Assembly (NCBI GenBank): GCA_009829735.1 | Contig: CM020619.1 | Location: 14,437,777 to 14,501,776 of the forward strand | Direction: 5' to 3' | DNA from: Pyropia yezoensis | Lineage: Eukaryota > Rhodophyta > Bangiophyceae > Bangiales > Bangiaceae | Length of the DNA: 64,000 bases | Shown here: in pieces, positions 11,531-20,294 of the stretch | Layout: every line of letters begins with the position of its first letter | Numbering within the stretch: the first letter of the stretch is position 1 | Program-made: the position numbers and the translations under genes | Notes under the pieces: generated by a model | Told to the model about the DNA's origin: nothing | What the model saw: only the letters and a program-made list of their open reading frames with translations | Databases searched by the model: none

Positions 11531-13417
11531 ATGGCAGACGAGGTTGCCCCGGTGGTGGGCGGTGGTGAGGCGGAGGCATCGCTTGATGAATGTGCGGGGG
11601 CCGCACGGCCGGTGGTGGGCTGGTACCGGAGCCCAAGGGCGACCTATATGTTTGACGGTGTCGGGTTCGTGGCGGACCCGCCGTTGATGGAGGCGGCGCG
11701 GACCAATCGGTCATTGGCTCTACAGCGTATCCGCGACGCGCGGTGGGCGTCGTTGCCCAACTTCCGGGACGCGTCAATCGACGGGCGGTTCTACGAGGGC
11801 GAGTCCGTGTCGGACGTCCATGGTCATGCTAACTTTGGTCGTCAAGGGCCGGAACAGCAGGCGTACGAGGTGTTGTCGTTGTCCAACGAGTTGCTGCGGT
11901 ACGGGGCGGCTGGTGGTCTTCACCCTTATCATCGGCGTCTGTACGCTTGGGCGCTTGCCTTTCGTGTCGGGCAAGTTGAGACCTTTGTGGTCGCGGCCAA
12001 CAACTTCGGCCGTCTTCGCCGGCTGTGGCCTTCGGCCGTGTTCTTGGCTCGTGACTTGGCCGAGCGGCTTGATGTGCCTATCGCGGAGGACCATGGGCTA
12101 GAGGAGTATCTGGCCATGTTGGCTGACAAGGTTGCCCATGGGGTGCGTCCGGCGGGCGTCGAATTTGGTCCTGCGACCTGTTCGCTTCCTAACCCGTTCC
12201 GGGATCCGACGACGTCGATTCGTCTTCGTAGGTCGTGGGACCTGGCGGCCTTTGAGCGTCGCGGCCTTTTGGCGCCGGCTTGGGCGTCCAGCCTGGGGCG
12301 CGCACGCCCGTTCTTCGACCTGAAGCGTTGGCTTCCATCACGCCCATCGTGGTGGGTTGAGTACGGACCGTACATGGAGACGCCGGCGGCATTGTCGTAC
12401 GTCGCCAGTGGGCTTAAGGACGCAGATAACGCGGCTTGGGGCGTCGTGTACGACGAGTTTTTCTTCTTTGCCTTGGCGGCTTGGGTGCATTGGCTCGTCC
12501 ATGACGGACTTTTTTGCTGGTTGCCGGACCAAGTGAACGAGTGGTTCGACGGGTTGGACGTGTCGCGGCTGGCCGATGGGCCCGGGGGTGAGGAGCGTCT
12601 TGCGACGTACCACCGTATGCGTGATGCACACGCCGTCTTCCCGTGGACAACCATTGTCGCCGACGTCCGCCGACGTGATGAGCGCACCAAGGCGGCTCGC
12701 CAGGTGTACGTCAAGTTGGACGCGACGGCCAAGTATGGCTTCGTTCTTCGTCAGCCGTGCGGCGCGTTTGATTGGAAGTATGACGCCTCGTGGGAGGGTG
12801 GTGACGAGTCGTCCGGACCGGTTCGTGGTCCCGGTCGTGGTCGTGAGACCGGTCGTCGGGTGCGGGACGCGTCTTGGTCGTTGTCGCCGGTGGCCGGTGC
12901 GGGGTCAAGTGACCGTGTTAACCCTGGTGTGGTTGCCCCTGTGTCCGGTGGGACCGGTGGCACGGAGCCGATCTGGCCGTCGGAGTGGGCCCGTGTGGGT
13001 GCTGTTGCCGTGTTGGGTACTGACCGGGTGGGTGCCTTGGCTGGGCAAGTGGTGCCTCGTGGCGCAACGGCTGGGGCGTTGGCCATTGCTTGGTCTCGTC
13101 AGACCGTGGAGATTGATGACGTTCTTCGTCGGGTCAGTGGGATGACCGAGTCGGAGGCCGTTGAGGCTTTGGTGTTGACGGTCTCCCGTTTGGCGGATCC
13201 GTCTCGCATTCGCGATAGCTTGCTCAGTGAGCTGCGTCGTGCGCCCTCGGTGGAGGCTCGGGCTGCGAGTCCTCGTCGTGTTGACGTTGGTGCCATTCTT
13301 GGCGTTCGTCGTCGACAGATGTCGGATGACGAGGAGGAGGATGCGCCTCGTGCGCCGGCTCGGCGTGTGCGCTCGCGCAGTTCGTCTTTTGACGAGGGCT
13401 CGCGACGTCGCCGTTGA
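11531..13417 (+). CDS. Antisense accessory ORF of the chromovirus, unknown function
   Basis: A protein of about 628 residues encoded on the strand opposite gag-pol. It ends 41 bp from the pol stop, so the two are convergent. I chose ATG 11531 because the open frame upstream is minisatellite and LTR. The body looks like real globular protein: mixed composition, aromatic-rich segments around WWVEYGPYMETPAA and EFFFFALAAWVHWLVHDGLF, no low complexity. The C-terminus has an acidic DDEEED patch followed by Arg/Ser-rich sequence ending GSRRRR, which could act as a nuclear localisation or nucleic-acid-binding tail (inference). I recognise no domain. Extra antisense ORFs in this position are known in some plant Ty3/gypsy elements, but I cannot link this sequence to them. 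It could also be a captured host gene. Confidence 0.7.
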   Translation: MADEVAPVVGGGEAEASLDECAGAARPVVGWYRSPRATYMFDGVGFVADPPLMEAARTNRSLALQRIRDARWASLPNFRDASIDGRFYEGESVSDVHGHANFGRQGPEQQAYEVLSLSNELLRYGAAGGLHPYHRRLYAWALAFRVGQVETFVVAANNFGRLRRLWPSAVFLARDLAERLDVPIAEDHGLEEYLAMLADKVAHGVRPAGVEFGPATCSLPNPFRDPTTSIRLRRSWDLAAFERRGLLAPAWASSLGRARPFFDLKRWLPSRPSWWVEYGPYMETPAALSYVASGLKDADNAAWGVVYDEFFFFALAAWVHWLVHDGLFCWLPDQVNEWFDGLDVSRLADGPGGEERLATYHRMRDAHAVFPWTTIVADVRRRDERTKAARQVYVKLDATAKYGFVLRQPCGAFDWKYDASWEGGDESSGPVRGPGRGRETGRRVRDASWSLSPVAGAGSSDRVNPGVVAPVSGGTGGTEPIWPSEWARVGAVAVLGTDRVGALAGQVVPRGATAGALAIAWSRQTVEIDDVLRRVSGMTESEAVEALVLTVSRLADPSRIRDSLLSELRRAPSVEARAASPRRVDVGAILGVRRRQMSDDEEEDAPRAPARRVRSRSSSFDEGSRRRR

Positions 13418-13458
13418 GGGGGGGGTTGGGAGGTGAGGGTGTTGCCGTACGGCTTGTG

Positions 13459-16140
13459 TTAGTCTTTTTTGTACATGTGTTGGCCCTTTGGCTTGTTGTT
13501 TGTTTGTTTGTGTTTGAACATGAAGGCAGCCCTGGCCCATTCTGTTGTCTTTTTGTCCGATGTTAGGACTGGCCGGAGTATCTTCGACTCATGACAGAGC
13601 CGTTTGGCTTTTGAGAACCATAAGGCATGTTCCCAGCGTGGGGTGACCAGGAGGGTGTCCTTTGGACTGGATTGTAGCTCTGTGACCACTTGGTCAAGGG
13701 TGTGGGTGGGGGGTACCCTTAGGCAGATGCCTTGTGAGTTCTGCTCCGAGGCAGTGACATGCCTCTTCGGCTGGTAGCTTAACTGGCCATAGTGCTTGGT
13801 GAGTTCTGGGAGTTCCCAGAGTGGTCCCCATGTGGGGGAGGTGAAGTTCCGGCATGCCTCTGGCAGTGTTGACTTCATGTAGTACACAGGGATGTTTTCC
13901 TGGACCGAGCGGTCTGCGTTGTCCCATTGGACATTAGCCTGTACCACCCCCCATGGGTCGACGTAGACCGCGAGTATGTGTGGTTGCCAAATAGCGGCGG
14001 CTGCGCCAGTGAGCGCAACAAGTCCAGTTGCCAGAGCAACCTTGGTGGTTGGCTTTCGTGGCTTCCGCCACGTGTATCCAGGTATTTCTACCATTTTGGA
14101 TCGCAAATGTCGAATGACAAGGTTACGTGGCAAGTTTTCCACTGGTTCCCACGTGTCGTCCTTGGGGGTATAATCATACCATCGGACTTTGAATTTGTAC
14201 GAATCTCCAGACCGTCGGTGAGACATGAGTTTTTCGATGACGTATTCGTCGTGGACGGTTGGCTCCGGCCGTGGTTTGTCAAACCCATCGAGTAGAGGGT
14301 GTGGTGTGGACTCATTGGAGTTGTCCGGCCGGGGTGCCGCAGTGGCATGATCGCTGTTGATGCGTTTCTCGATACCATCGACGTCAATGACGAAGGTAGA
14401 GTCGTCGGCATCGACGACTATGAATGGCCCGACGGCCTTGCTCTGCAGCTTGTTAGCTCCTTGATGGTTTGTCGTATGGACATAGTCGCCGATCTTGATC
14501 TTACGATTGCGCGTCCCAACGTGGGCATCGAAGTTACGTTTGTAACGTTGTTGAGTCTTGGCGAGGGCCTTGATGACGGCCGGAATCTGCAGCCGCAGTC
14601 GGGCCATGAACTCGCGCTTTCTCGCGAGCGGCGATCCGTCATTGAGGGTCCCTCTTTGGGATATGGACGTGCCTGGTGGCAAGTTACGAACCGACAGGTT
14701 AGGGACACGTCGTGGGATGACAAGCTCGAATGGCGCTAGTCCAGTGGACCGATGTGGTTGGCTGTTGTAAGCCATAGTCAGGACGGGCAGAAGCTCGTCC
14801 CAGCGCTTGGGGTCCTCGGTCACGTAGTGACGCAGTTGTGTAGCAATCGTACGATTGTACCGTTCGACTTGACCGTTGGTCTGTGGGTGGTACGCGGTGG
14901 TGCGCACCGTCTCGACTCCGAGTACCTTCATCACGGCGATGAAAAAGTTTGACATGAACTGGGGTCCTTGGTCGGACAAGATCTTGTCCGGTGGGCCATA
15001 GCAGGCTATCCAGTGTTCAATAACAGCGGATGAGACGGAGATGGCCGTGATGGTCTTGAGTGCGATGCACTTTGTAAGCTTTGCAAAGCGGTCCGTAATG
15101 ACCAAGATGAATCGATTTCCGCTTTTGCTTGCTGGCAAGGGGCCGAGGATGTCGATCGACAGTTCCGTCAGTGGTTCTGACGCCGGGAACAGGGTCAGAG
15201 GCGTCGTATGCTTACGCAACGCTAGCCGGTTCTGTGCACAAGTGGTGCAATTGGTGATGGTCTTGTGGATATCCGATATCATGGATGGCCAGTAGAACTT
15301 TGTTCTCATAGTGAAGTACATCTTGTTCATGCCCGGGTGGGCGGCCGTGGTGGCCATGTGTTGGAGCTTCAAGATGACATCTTGTTGCGACTTGAGGATG
15401 ACCAGTTGGTCTCCATACACAGTTTTGCGACGCAGTGCGTTGTTGTCGTCAAGGTAGAATGACCTGTGTCCTCCGTTGTTGACGCTGTCGATGATCGACT
15501 TGCAGAAATCATCCGACTGTTGCTTGTTAATGACTTCATAGAAGTCAAGAGGCTTGGGGTCGGTTGTGCCTGTGTACCTGTCCGTTTGGACGCCGTTTGC
15601 CGTCTGGGCCACCGCTAGACATGGTATGTCATCGTTGATCGTTTCGTTCATCGCGTTATTGTCCGCGCGGGACAGGAAGTCGGGCAGGTGGTGACTAGCA
15701 CCTGGCTTGTATTTCAGTTCGAAGTCGAACTCTGCGAGACGCATACGCCATCTCATCAACCGACCGCTAGAGTCGGCAGTGCTGTATATCCAGCTAAGGC
15801 TTTGATGGTCCGATCGGATTATGAAGTGTTGTCCTTCTAGGAAGTGCCTCAATTTGAGGACAGCCCACACAATGCCAAGGCATTCTCGCTCCGTTGTGGA
15901 GTAGTTGAGCTCCGCTGCGTTAAGAGCGCGGCTCCAGTAGCCAAGTGGCTGTGGTTTTCCATCGTCGTCCGTTTGGAGTAACGTGCAGCCGAGTTGATAA
16001 GCACTTGCGTCGACATCGAGCGTTAGCTCACGCCCAGCCTTAGGCAAGGCCAAGATTGGTGGGTGCACCAAGGCGTCACGGAGGTCCTCAAAGGACTCCA
16101 ACTCCTCGGTCGAGGGTGGGGACAGGTCCGGTGGGACGTC
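13459..16140 (-). CDS. pol: Chromovirus Pol, second part: RNase H, integrase, chromodomain and C-terminal extension
   Basis: The open frame runs from 16212; residue numbers count from there. RNase H: LTLDVDAS near 63-70, ERE near 108-110, RSDHQSL near 133-139 and LPDFLSR near 176-182. Integrase: zinc-binding H285, H292, C322, C325 (HX6HX29CX2C), then catalytic D354 (SIDILGPL), D414 (LSDQGPQF) and E450 (NGQVERYN), a DD35E triad. Chromodomain: about 656-705 with VIEKLMSHR, VRWYDYTPKDDTWEP and NL. Chromodomains are thought to direct integration to marked chromatin. Unusually, about 210 residues follow, starting with a hydrophobic stretch (about 722-741) and including TLLVTPRWEHALWF. The RT frame meets this one at 16140 only through a one-base shift. 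Confidence 0.92.
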   Translation of the reverse strand, partial: DVPPDLSPPSTEELESFEDLRDALVHPPILALPKAGRELTLDVDASAYQLGCTLLQTDDDGKPQPLGYWSRALNAAELNYSTTERECLGIVWAVLKLRHFLEGQHFIIRSDHQSLSWIYSTADSSGRLMRWRMRLAEFDFELKYKPGASHHLPDFLSRADNNAMNETINDDIPCLAVAQTANGVQTDRYTGTTDPKPLDFYEVINKQQSDDFCKSIIDSVNNGGHRSFYLDDNNALRRKTVYGDQLVILKSQQDVILKLQHMATTAAHPGMNKMYFTMRTKFYWPSMISDIHKTITNCTTCAQNRLALRKHTTPLTLFPASEPLTELSIDILGPLPASKSGNRFILVITDRFAKLTKCIALKTITAISVSSAVIEHWIACYGPPDKILSDQGPQFMSNFFIAVMKVLGVETVRTTAYHPQTNGQVERYNRTIATQLRHYVTEDPKRWDELLPVLTMAYNSQPHRSTGLAPFELVIPRRVPNLSVRNLPPGTSISQRGTLNDGSPLARKREFMARLRLQIPAVIKALAKTQQRYKRNFDAHVGTRNRKIKIGDYVHTTNHQGANKLQSKAVGPFIVVDADDSTFVIDVDGIEKRINSDHATAAPRPDNSNESTPHPLLDGFDKPRPEPTVHDEYVIEKLMSHRRSGDSYKFKVRWYDYTPKDDTWEPVENLPRNLVIRHLRSKMVEIPGYTWRKPRKPTTKVALATGLVALTGAAAAIWQPHILAVYVDPWGVVQANVQWDNADRSVQENIPVYYMKSTLPEACRNFTSPTWGPLWELPELTKHYGQLSYQPKRHVTASEQNSQGICLRVPPTHTLDQVVTELQSSPKDTLLVTPRWEHALWFSKAKRLCHESKILRPVLTSDKKTTEWARAAFMFKHKQTNNKPKGQHMYKKD

Positions 16141-17930
16141 TTCTTGGTCAACGCGTTTAGCGGTCGGGCTCTCTTGGTAAAGTCTACCACGAACCGTCGA
16201 TAGACGTTGCACATGCCGAGAAAACTCTTGAGTTGGGTCTTGGTCTTGGGGAACGTTGCTTGACGCAGGGCGTCGGTGTTCTTGTTAAGAACGTGGAGTT
16301 TACCAGGCGTTATGCTGTGGCCGAGGTACTCCACCTTGTTGGAAAACCACTTGCACTTCTCAAGATTGAGAGTCACGCCGGCCTCCCGTAGTCGGGTAAG
16401 GACCTTGTCTACATCATGGATGTGTTGTTTGGCGGTTGCCGAGAAGATGATGACGTCGTCTAAGTAGACGAGGCAGACTTGCCACTTGAGTCCGGAGAGT
16501 ATAATATCCAGGGCACGTTGAAACGTCGCCGGGGCATTGGTCAAGCCGAATGGCATCGTCGTCCAGTCGAAGATGCCATAGTGCGTTGTGAAGGCCGTTT
16601 TTTCTTGGTCCTCCTGCCGCAATGGCACTTGCCAGTACCCAGCGGTACAGTCGAGAGAGGTGAATACTTTGGCGTCTCCGAGGGAGTCGAGACAGTCCTC
16701 CATACGCGGGAGGGGGTACGCATCCTTCTTAGTGATGCTGTTCAGCCGTCGATAATCGACACAAAACCGGGCCTTCCCATTTTTCTTCGGTACGATGACG
16801 ACCGGACTGGCCCAGTCACTGTGACTTGGTTTAATAACCTTGAGCTTCAACATCTTGTTGATTTGATCGACGATGATCGCCCGTTTGAACGCACCGGTTC
16901 GATAGGGCTGCGCCCTTATAGGGGCAACCCCAGGTGGGGTGAAGATAGCGTGCTCTGTAGCGTGTATGACCCCGAGGGTCCCGTCCCACATCTTGCCATG
17001 CTTGGCCAACATCGACTTAATTTGCGCGTGCAAATGTTGGGGAGCCCCGTCGAGGTTGATGTCGTCAAGTGACGGTTTGGGCTGTTCGGTCTCTGGGTCG
17101 GTTGACCCCGTATCCTCCGTCGGGGCGGCGAGGACTTGCCCGAGGTGGGGCTCGGCAAACGCGAGGACGCAGCCCTTTGGCAGGATGGCCGTGTCTGGCC
17201 CGAAGTTGCATACCTTAACCAGAAATGGTTCGTCAGGTTTGATGGTGGCGAGTCCGCGGGCGACTGCCATGGTCTTGTGTCGGCACAATCGTGCGTTTGG
17301 TTGAAGAGTAACCAGTCCCGGCGTGTAAAATCTGACCATAATCCATTCCTCGGTTTTGCCCTTGAGGCGCGTTTGTTTGCAAGCACGGACCTTGGTCGAC
17401 CCCCCGGCCCATTGGGGCTCCATGACGTCGTCTTGACGGATGCTCAGGATTGGGGAGTGGCCGATCGAATGGTTTTCAGCACCTTGCCAAACGATGCGTT
17501 TGCGGGCGGGCAGGATTGCCTCGATGTGCTTATCGATGAACTCGGTCCCGAGTATGCACTTGACCGACAGGTTGGGCGTAACGTAAAAACGTTCAAAGGC
17601 TTGAACCCCTCCGGTGTCGATGAACAAGTGGATGGCATGGAGAGCCTTGATTGTTTGCCCGTTGGCATCAACAATGTGCGGTGCACTGGTTAACGTGTCG
17701 GCGTAGTCGCGCCAATGTGGCGGTAGAACATCCGGCCGGATGAGGTTGACGCCAGCTCCGGTATCGAGGATGGGTCTCATACTCCGCGTGTTCGCGAGCT
17801 CTGTGCCTATACAGGCGGCGATTTCATAATGTCGATGAGCTTTGCTCAGTATCTTGGTGACCTTAGGTCTATCTTGTCGGGCAGGCAAGGGTGCGTCGGG
17901 GAGACTGCCCGGTGGTCCTCGACTTACTCG
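16023..17930 (-). CDS. pol: Chromovirus Pol, first part: aspartic protease and reverse transcriptase
   Basis: This frame is -1 relative to Gag and overlaps its end, so it has no need of its own ATG. Residues are numbered from the TTG codon at 17888. Retropepsin-like protease: LDTGAGVN at 41-48 gives the active-site D42-T-G. Reverse transcriptase: about 320-560, with KKNGKARFCVDYRRLN, SLDCTAGYWQ (D413), MPFGLTNAPATFQ and the catalytic YLDD at 475-478, then KCKWFSNKVEYLGH and FLGMCNVYRRF. After 16140 the frame continues to a stop at 16023 in sequence unlike RT or RNase H, because the RNase H coding lies in the other frame. This is either a one-base deletion in this copy, an assembly error or, less likely, recoding. 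Confidence 0.92.
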   Translation of the reverse strand, partial: RVSRGPPGSLPDAPLPARQDRPKVTKILSKAHRHYEIAACIGTELANTRSMRPILDTGAGVNLIRPDVLPPHWRDYADTLTSAPHIVDANGQTIKALHAIHLFIDTGGVQAFERFYVTPNLSVKCILGTEFIDKHIEAILPARKRIVWQGAENHSIGHSPILSIRQDDVMEPQWAGGSTKVRACKQTRLKGKTEEWIMVRFYTPGLVTLQPNARLCRHKTMAVARGLATIKPDEPFLVKVCNFGPDTAILPKGCVLAFAEPHLGQVLAAPTEDTGSTDPETEQPKPSLDDINLDGAPQHLHAQIKSMLAKHGKMWDGTLGVIHATEHAIFTPPGVAPIRAQPYRTGAFKRAIIVDQINKMLKLKVIKPSHSDWASPVVIVPKKNGKARFCVDYRRLNSITKKDAYPLPRMEDCLDSLGDAKVFTSLDCTAGYWQVPLRQEDQEKTAFTTHYGIFDWTTMPFGLTNAPATFQRALDIILSGLKWQVCLVYLDDVIIFSATAKQHIHDVDKVLTRLREAGVTLNLEKCKWFSNKVEYLGHSITPGKLHVLNKNTDALRQATFPKTKTQLKSFLGMCNVYRRFVVDFTKRARPLNALTKKTSHRTCPHPRPRSWSPLRTSVTPWCTHQSWPCLRLGVS

Positions 17931-17938
17931 TTTTTCGA
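17924..17938 (-). other. Candidate -1 frameshift site at the Gag/Pol junction
   Basis: On the minus strand Gag ends TCG AAA AAC GAG TAA. The pol frame is -1 to gag and is open across this point. An A-rich slip sequence (GAAAAAC) six to twelve bases before the stop is where -1 shifting would be expected. It is not a perfect X XXY YYZ heptamer because the first base is G. I saw no pseudoknot by eye. Confidence 0.45.
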
Positions 17939-19759
17939 GTCGGCCTTGCCGTCGCCGGCGTCGTTGCTTTCGACGTCGTCGTCGTCCGAGTCCGGCAGGA
18001 CTTCGTTCTCGACGATCGCATTGATCTGCTTGCGGACCGAGTCGTCAATGAGTGCCATCACTCGTGCCTGACGTCGTTCACGACGGGGCTTAGGGCATCG
18101 AGAGGCAAAGTGTCCGCGCTCGTTACAGTTGTAACAGATGTCGTTCGCTCGCGGGTTGGGCGTGTCCGTGCGGACAGCCCTAATGGGGTCGAATGGTCGA
18201 TCGACCGTGCGCGCTGGGGGCTCAGGGGTAGAGTCGATTTGACTAACCTTGATCATGGCTGGCCAGCTGGCCTTGATGGACTGCCGCAGGCGCGTGGCGC
18301 CTTCCCAACACCCTTGGGCAGCTGCCACTGTGTCCGCCATTGGGCGATCAGGGAACTGACTGTCCAGAACACGGACGTTTGGTTTGATGAGGTCTGAAAG
18401 ACCGTTGATGAAGACATCCTTCACGTCTTGGGCGGAGAACAGGCCACAGAGGCGATCGCACGCCGCCTCCACGCGGGAGGCAAACACGCGCGGGACCTCT
18501 GTGTCCGCTTGATTCATCGTAATGATGTCGTGGTAGGCCGTTGCCAAACCGGCATGAGTTGCGTACTTCTTGAGAAGCCAGTTGACTTCTTCACCATAGG
18601 TGGTGAGCTCGTAGTGCTTGCCACAGACAACCGTGTTGGCCGCGCTGGCGAATGCGCGCTTGGCGGCTCCCGCCAGCCGGAAGGCGATCAAGGGGAACGC
18701 CCGGCCGTGGGTCAGCCCTGCCGCGTCGCAAGCTCTGCGAAAGGTGGTGAGGAAGGTGAAAACACCGAGGGGGTCGCCACCGTTAAAGGTCTCTTGACCC
18801 TGGAACGCCCCGTCTAGGCGCTTGTTCATCTTGCTAGCATCTTTCACCATCGATGGTGTATACTTCGTGCTCCGTCGGAGAAGGAAGTAGGTCCTGTAGT
18901 CCAAGAGTGCCTTAAAGCGACTGTTGCCGGGTCGAATGACTAACTTGCGGTCACCCAACTCCGTGAGTTCAGCTGCCGGCGCCGGTCGGCGCCGGAAACG
19001 ACGCGCACGTCGACGGTGCGCGTCCGAACTTTCCGTAACGGAATCACTGCTCGATGACGTCGGGCTTGACGGTGGGGAAGGGTCCCAACGACCGTCATAG
19101 GTTTCGTCCGAAGACGAGGAAGACGAGGACGACGAGTTGTCGGATGACATCCCATCATCAGCGGATGATGCGCCTCCCTCCCGGGCGTTCGAACGCTTAG
19201 TCGAGACCCTGACCTTTAGGTCTTCGACTTGGCGCTCCAACGCGCGGATCCGACGGTTCTTCATCTGAAGATTGCCAATAGGCAGGCTGGCGTGGGACGC
19301 TCCTTGAGCAGGTCCCCGGGTCATCTTGCCCACCGGCTGTCGGTTCGACGTCGTCCGTTGACGAAACGCCTCATTTGAGGGTGGCTTTCTCAGCTCCTCA
19401 AGAGTGGTCACCAGTTTGGTGTTAGACTTCTCCAACTCCTTGTTGGCGGCCTCTTGGGCCTCAAGACGGTCACGAAGTGCCTCCACCACCGCCTTCAAGC
19501 TCTCCAACTTGGAGTTAGGAATATCCTCCGCGTCGGGGTTGGGGGGGGTAACCTCGGGTGCCGGACGGCGGCTTGTTCCGCTCCCTCCGCCTGGTGGCGT
19601 GTAACCCGAAGGCAGGGCAATCCCCTTACCCTTCGAGCGCCGAGCGCCATCAGGGGCTCCCGAAGCCATATCGCAACCCGGCGTACTTGCGTCGGCGCGC
19701 CCTGCGTCGCCAACCAAAAGGTCCTCGTGGCACGACGCCCGGCGTCGTCCAGCCTTCAC
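17924..19759 (-). CDS. gag: Chromovirus Gag
   Basis: A protein of 611 residues if started at 19759. ATG at 19669 (MASGAPDG...) is an equally good start. An N-terminal Pro/Gly-rich region is followed by a predicted coiled coil (about 84-124, heptad-like KLESLKAVVEALRDRLEAQE). Next come an Arg/Ser-rich segment with a run of Ser and Asp, a capsid-like region with GDPLGVFTFLTTFRRACD and VFASRVEAACDRL, and a CCHC zinc knuckle CYNCNERGHFASRC (C542, C545, H550, C555). The knuckle is followed by basic KPRRERRQ. Gag packages element RNA into cytoplasmic particles. The length is ordinary for a Ty3/gypsy Gag. The C-terminus (DSDDDDVESND) is acidic. Confidence 0.9.
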   Translation of the reverse strand: MKAGRRRASCHEDLLVGDAGRADASTPGCDMASGAPDGARRSKGKGIALPSGYTPPGGGSGTSRRPAPEVTPPNPDAEDIPNSKLESLKAVVEALRDRLEAQEAANKELEKSNTKLVTTLEELRKPPSNEAFRQRTTSNRQPVGKMTRGPAQGASHASLPIGNLQMKNRRIRALERQVEDLKVRVSTKRSNAREGGASSADDGMSSDNSSSSSSSSSDETYDGRWDPSPPSSPTSSSSDSVTESSDAHRRRARRFRRRPAPAAELTELGDRKLVIRPGNSRFKALLDYRTYFLLRRSTKYTPSMVKDASKMNKRLDGAFQGQETFNGGDPLGVFTFLTTFRRACDAAGLTHGRAFPLIAFRLAGAAKRAFASAANTVVCGKHYELTTYGEEVNWLLKKYATHAGLATAYHDIITMNQADTEVPRVFASRVEAACDRLCGLFSAQDVKDVFINGLSDLIKPNVRVLDSQFPDRPMADTVAAAQGCWEGATRLRQSIKASWPAMIKVSQIDSTPEPPARTVDRPFDPIRAVRTDTPNPRANDICYNCNERGHFASRCPKPRRERRQARVMALIDDSVRKQINAIVENEVLPDSDDDDVESNDAGDGKADSKNE

Positions 19760-19868
19760 TGATCGGTGATGTCGCCCTGCAACACCCGATCAAGAGATCG
19801 TCAACACAACTGCCACAAGGCACTAAGGATCACGTACGAGTGTACGGCAGCGCCGCACACGAGCAGTA

Positions 19869-19886
19869 TCCCCTGCTGCTCCACCA
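19869..19886 (-). other. Candidate primer binding site
   Basis: One base inside the 5' LTR the minus strand reads TGGTGGAGCAGCAGGGGA. The opening TGG pairs with a tRNA CCA end, as expected for reverse-transcription priming. The complement (TCCCCTGCTGCTCCACCA) could be the 3' end of a tRNA with acceptor GGAGCAG, but I cannot name the tRNA. Confidence 0.5.
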
Positions 19887-19887
19887 A

Positions 19888-20294
19888 TGTGGAATATGTG
19901 TTACCCAATATAAAGGATATGGGACCGACCGGCGCCCGGAAGGCAAAGAGGAAGCTATTACCGTAGAGGCAAAGAAGACAGACCTTTAGCTCCTGGACGT
20001 TCGATGGGGAGCAAGCCGGCCGAAGGCAGCGGCGAGTCCCCACGTCGCAGATAAGGGCGAAAACAATATGCCGGTCGAGCGACCGAGCGGAGGCCGGACG
20101 GCCGATCGCTACGAGCATGGCAATCAACATAAAAGATCCCTCCAAGGCAAGGACAGATAAACAATACAAAACAAAAGTAGTCCCCCAAAGGGCGAGCCAC
20201 AAGCGGACCCATGCCAACAAGGCTGGGGCCACCAGTCAGGGGGGCTACAAGCCAGTAAATACCGGAATTCGGTACAAGGGGCGGATATGCTACA
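19888..20294 (-). repeat. 5' LTR of the chromovirus
   Basis: Direct copy of 10319-10725 with two substitutions. It should hold the element's promoter for minus-strand transcription. A TTTTATGTT/TTTTATATT stretch (the two copies differ there) is the only A+T-rich candidate for a TATA element. Confidence 0.95.

Larger units (their letters stand above)
10319..20294 (-). mobile_element. Complete Ty3/gypsy chromovirus with antisense accessory ORF
   Basis: The element is 9,976 bp, bounded by 407-bp direct LTRs (10319-10725 and 19888-20294) that start TG and end CA on either strand. It is flanked by the 5-bp duplication ATATC. Reading on the minus strand the order is 5' LTR, primer-binding-site candidate, Gag, protease-reverse transcriptase, RNase H-integrase-chromodomain, then about 2.7 kb of extra sequence before the 3' LTR. 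The chromodomain after integrase and the RT-RH-IN order place it in the chromovirus branch of Ty3/gypsy. The extra 3' segment holds a minisatellite and a large plus-strand ORF converging on pol. Two LTR differences in 407 bp mean a recent insertion. One frame break inside pol may make this copy non-autonomous. Confidence 0.95.
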
